DNA of 6,326 nucleotides from Gemmatimonadaceae bacterium. GTDB taxonomy: Bacteria; Gemmatimonadota; Gemmatimonadetes; Gemmatimonadales; Gemmatimonadaceae. The notes under the pieces are model-generated. The model made no database searches, was not told the DNA's origin, and saw nothing but the letters and a program-made list of their open reading frames with translations. Made by a program: the position numbers and the translations under genes. Shown here one piece after another: positions 5,045 to 6,326 of the stretch (within the stretch, counting starts at the first letter, position 1; each line of letters starts with the position of its first letter). The DNA lies in the NCBI GenBank assembly GCA_025357975.1, contig JANYKY010000109.1, forward strand, positions 1 to 6,326. Reading direction: 5' to 3'.

Positions 5045-6326
5045 ATGATCACAGGCATGCGTAAAAACCGTCATCTGCTGCATCCGACTACCGTACTTGC
5101 GGGCGTGCTCCTGCTGATCGTGTCGCAGATTGCCAACGCTCAACACACGCCAACTACTTCGCACGAAAGATTGGCGCGCGAGGTCTACTCCGACCTCGTC
5201 AACACCAACACGATGGACAGCGTCGGCTCTACAACCCGCGCCGCTCGGCAACTAGCAAAACGCTTCCTCGACGCCGGCTTCGCACCTGCCGATGTGCAAG
5301 TCCTCATTCCGCCCGGCGATTCGACGAAAGGCAATCTCATCGTTCGCTATCACGGAACGGGCGGAGCGAATTCGAAGAAACCGTTGCTCCTCCTCGCGCA
5401 TATCGACGTCGTCGCAGCGTTGCGCTCTGATTGGTCACGCGACCCGTTCCAGCTCCAGGAAGACAACCTGTTCTTCTACGGCCGCGGATCAGCCGACGAC
5501 AAGGCGATGGCCGCGATCTTCGCGACCAATCTTCTCCAATACAAAGCCGAAGGCTGGAAACCCAACCGCGATATCATTCTCGCTTTGACCGCCGCTGAAG
5601 AAGGTGGCGATAACAACGGCGCACACTGGCTTGTCCAGAACCACAAGGATTTGATCGACGCCGAGTATGCGTTGAACGAAGGCGGGGGCGGTACGCTCAC
5701 CGGTTCAGGGGCGAGCGTAACGCCGCTTTTCAATTCGATTCAGGCGGCCGAGAAGGTCCCTGAGAATTTCACGATTACTGTTAGAAACTCCGGCGGACAT
5801 TCCAGTGTCCCGCGTCCCGACAACGCCATCTACTCTCTCGCCAACGCGCTCGTCCGACTCAGTAAATTTGCATTTCCGGTCGCGCTCAATCCCGTATCGA
5901 AAGAGTTTTTCGCACAAACGGCAAAGGTCGAGAAGCCTGACATGGCTCGAGCGATGCGCGCGATCGTCGCTGATCCAACCGATGCTGCGGCTGCGGGGAC
6001 GTTGTCCGCCAATCCCCAGTACGCGTCGATGCTCCGCACGACATGCGTTGCGACGCGATTGTTCGGCGGTCATGCGAACAACGCGCTTCCTCAGCTCGCA
6101 ACTGCAAACGTCAACTGCCGCATCGTTCCCACATCGAGCATCGCTGAAACGCAGGCAACACTTGCTCGTGTCTTTGCCGACACTTCAGTCGCCTTCAGTT
6201 TCACAACTCGGGAGCGGGAGAAATTCCCCACTTCGACCGCGCCGATAGCACCCGACCTCTTAAGTGCCGCGACTTCACTGACGCATACGATGTGGGGCAA
6301 CATTCCGGTCGTGCCGGTGATGCAGA
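5045..6326 (+). CDS. Secreted M20-family metallopeptidase (partial, runs off right edge)
   Basis: The open frame gives 427 residues without a stop. A basic N-terminus (MRKNRH, residues 5-10) and a hydrophobic core (VLAGVLLLIVSQIANA, 17-32) form a signal peptide with likely cleavage after Ala32 (ANA|Q), so the enzyme is exported. M20 di-zinc motifs appear in order: His119 and Asp121 in LLAHIDVV, bridging Asp151 in GRGSADDK, catalytic Glu185 with Glu186 in TAAEEGGD, Glu212 in LNEGGGG, and the dimerisation-domain His252 in NSGGHSSVP. The final zinc His would be near the C-terminus outside the window. The spacing resembles the carboxypeptidase/aminoacylase branch (CPS1/PM20D1-like), which removes or cleaves terminal residues or N-acyl groups; substrate is unknown. 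ATG 5045 has GGA at 5038-5040; ATG 5057 also keeps the signal peptide. It begins 22 bp after vapC-2 and has no clear promoter of its own. Confidence 0.92.
   Translation, partial: MITGMRKNRHLLHPTTVLAGVLLLIVSQIANAQHTPTTSHERLAREVYSDLVNTNTMDSVGSTTRAARQLAKRFLDAGFAPADVQVLIPPGDSTKGNLIVRYHGTGGANSKKPLLLLAHIDVVAALRSDWSRDPFQLQEDNLFFYGRGSADDKAMAAIFATNLLQYKAEGWKPNRDIILALTAAEEGGDNNGAHWLVQNHKDLIDAEYALNEGGGGTLTGSGASVTPLFNSIQAAEKVPENFTITVRNSGGHSSVPRPDNAIYSLANALVRLSKFAFPVALNPVSKEFFAQTAKVEKPDMARAMRAIVADPTDAAAAGTLSANPQYASMLRTTCVATRLFGGHANNALPQLATANVNCRIVPTSSIAETQATLARVFADTSVAFSFTTREREKFPTSTAPIAPDLLSAATSLTHTMWGNIPVVPVMQ

Noticed and set aside
5805..6248. 147-codon plus-strand open frame inside the peptidase
   Set aside because: Out of frame with the M20 motifs, Ser/Arg-rich, no domain; shadow of the peptidase.

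Overview
The window looks like a chromosomal accessory stretch from a soil-type bacterium, most probably Gemmatimonadota (Acidobacteriota is the main alternative). The best clue is the large central gene. It encodes a Ser/Thr kinase fused through one membrane helix to a PD40/TolB-like beta-propeller, and its N-terminus (ALSDRYLIERELGQGGMATV) is of the kind that is greatly expanded in that phylum. The phylum assignment is inference from remembered family patterns, not a search.

Layout. At the left edge (1-307, minus strand) is the N-terminal part of a probable lipoprotein whose remainder lies outside the window. Next, on the plus strand, is a complete type II toxin-antitoxin pair: a Phd/VapB-type antitoxin (488-730) and a PIN-domain VapC toxin (727-1107) overlapping by ATGA. 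Immediately downstream is a decayed piece of a second vapC (about 1125-1247). It matches the other toxin in this window far better than its neighbour. Then come a possible 22-codon leader ORF (1419-1487) and the 881-codon kinase/propeller gene (1484-4129). A 268-bp spacer with an AT-rich inverted repeat follows. A second complete antitoxin/toxin pair (4398-4631, 4636-5022) comes next, and 22 bp later a secreted M20-family metallopeptidase starts at 5045 and runs off the right edge.

How the parts relate. The two toxin-antitoxin pairs belong to the same families but have quite different control sites: a tandem 9-bp repeat in front of the first, and a near-perfect palindrome covering the start codon in front of the second. 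In both, the best promoter places transcription start at or within a few bases of the antitoxin ATG and no Shine-Dalgarno is visible, so both antitoxins look leaderless. With the vapC remnant, the kinase gene is bracketed by toxin-antitoxin material, suggesting repeated insertion or duplication and decay. The kinase is probably a membrane sensor or regulator with the kinase in the cytoplasm and the propeller outside. Nothing here shows that it works with the toxin-antitoxin modules or the peptidase. I see no CRISPR array, tRNA, rRNA, transposase or phage gene.
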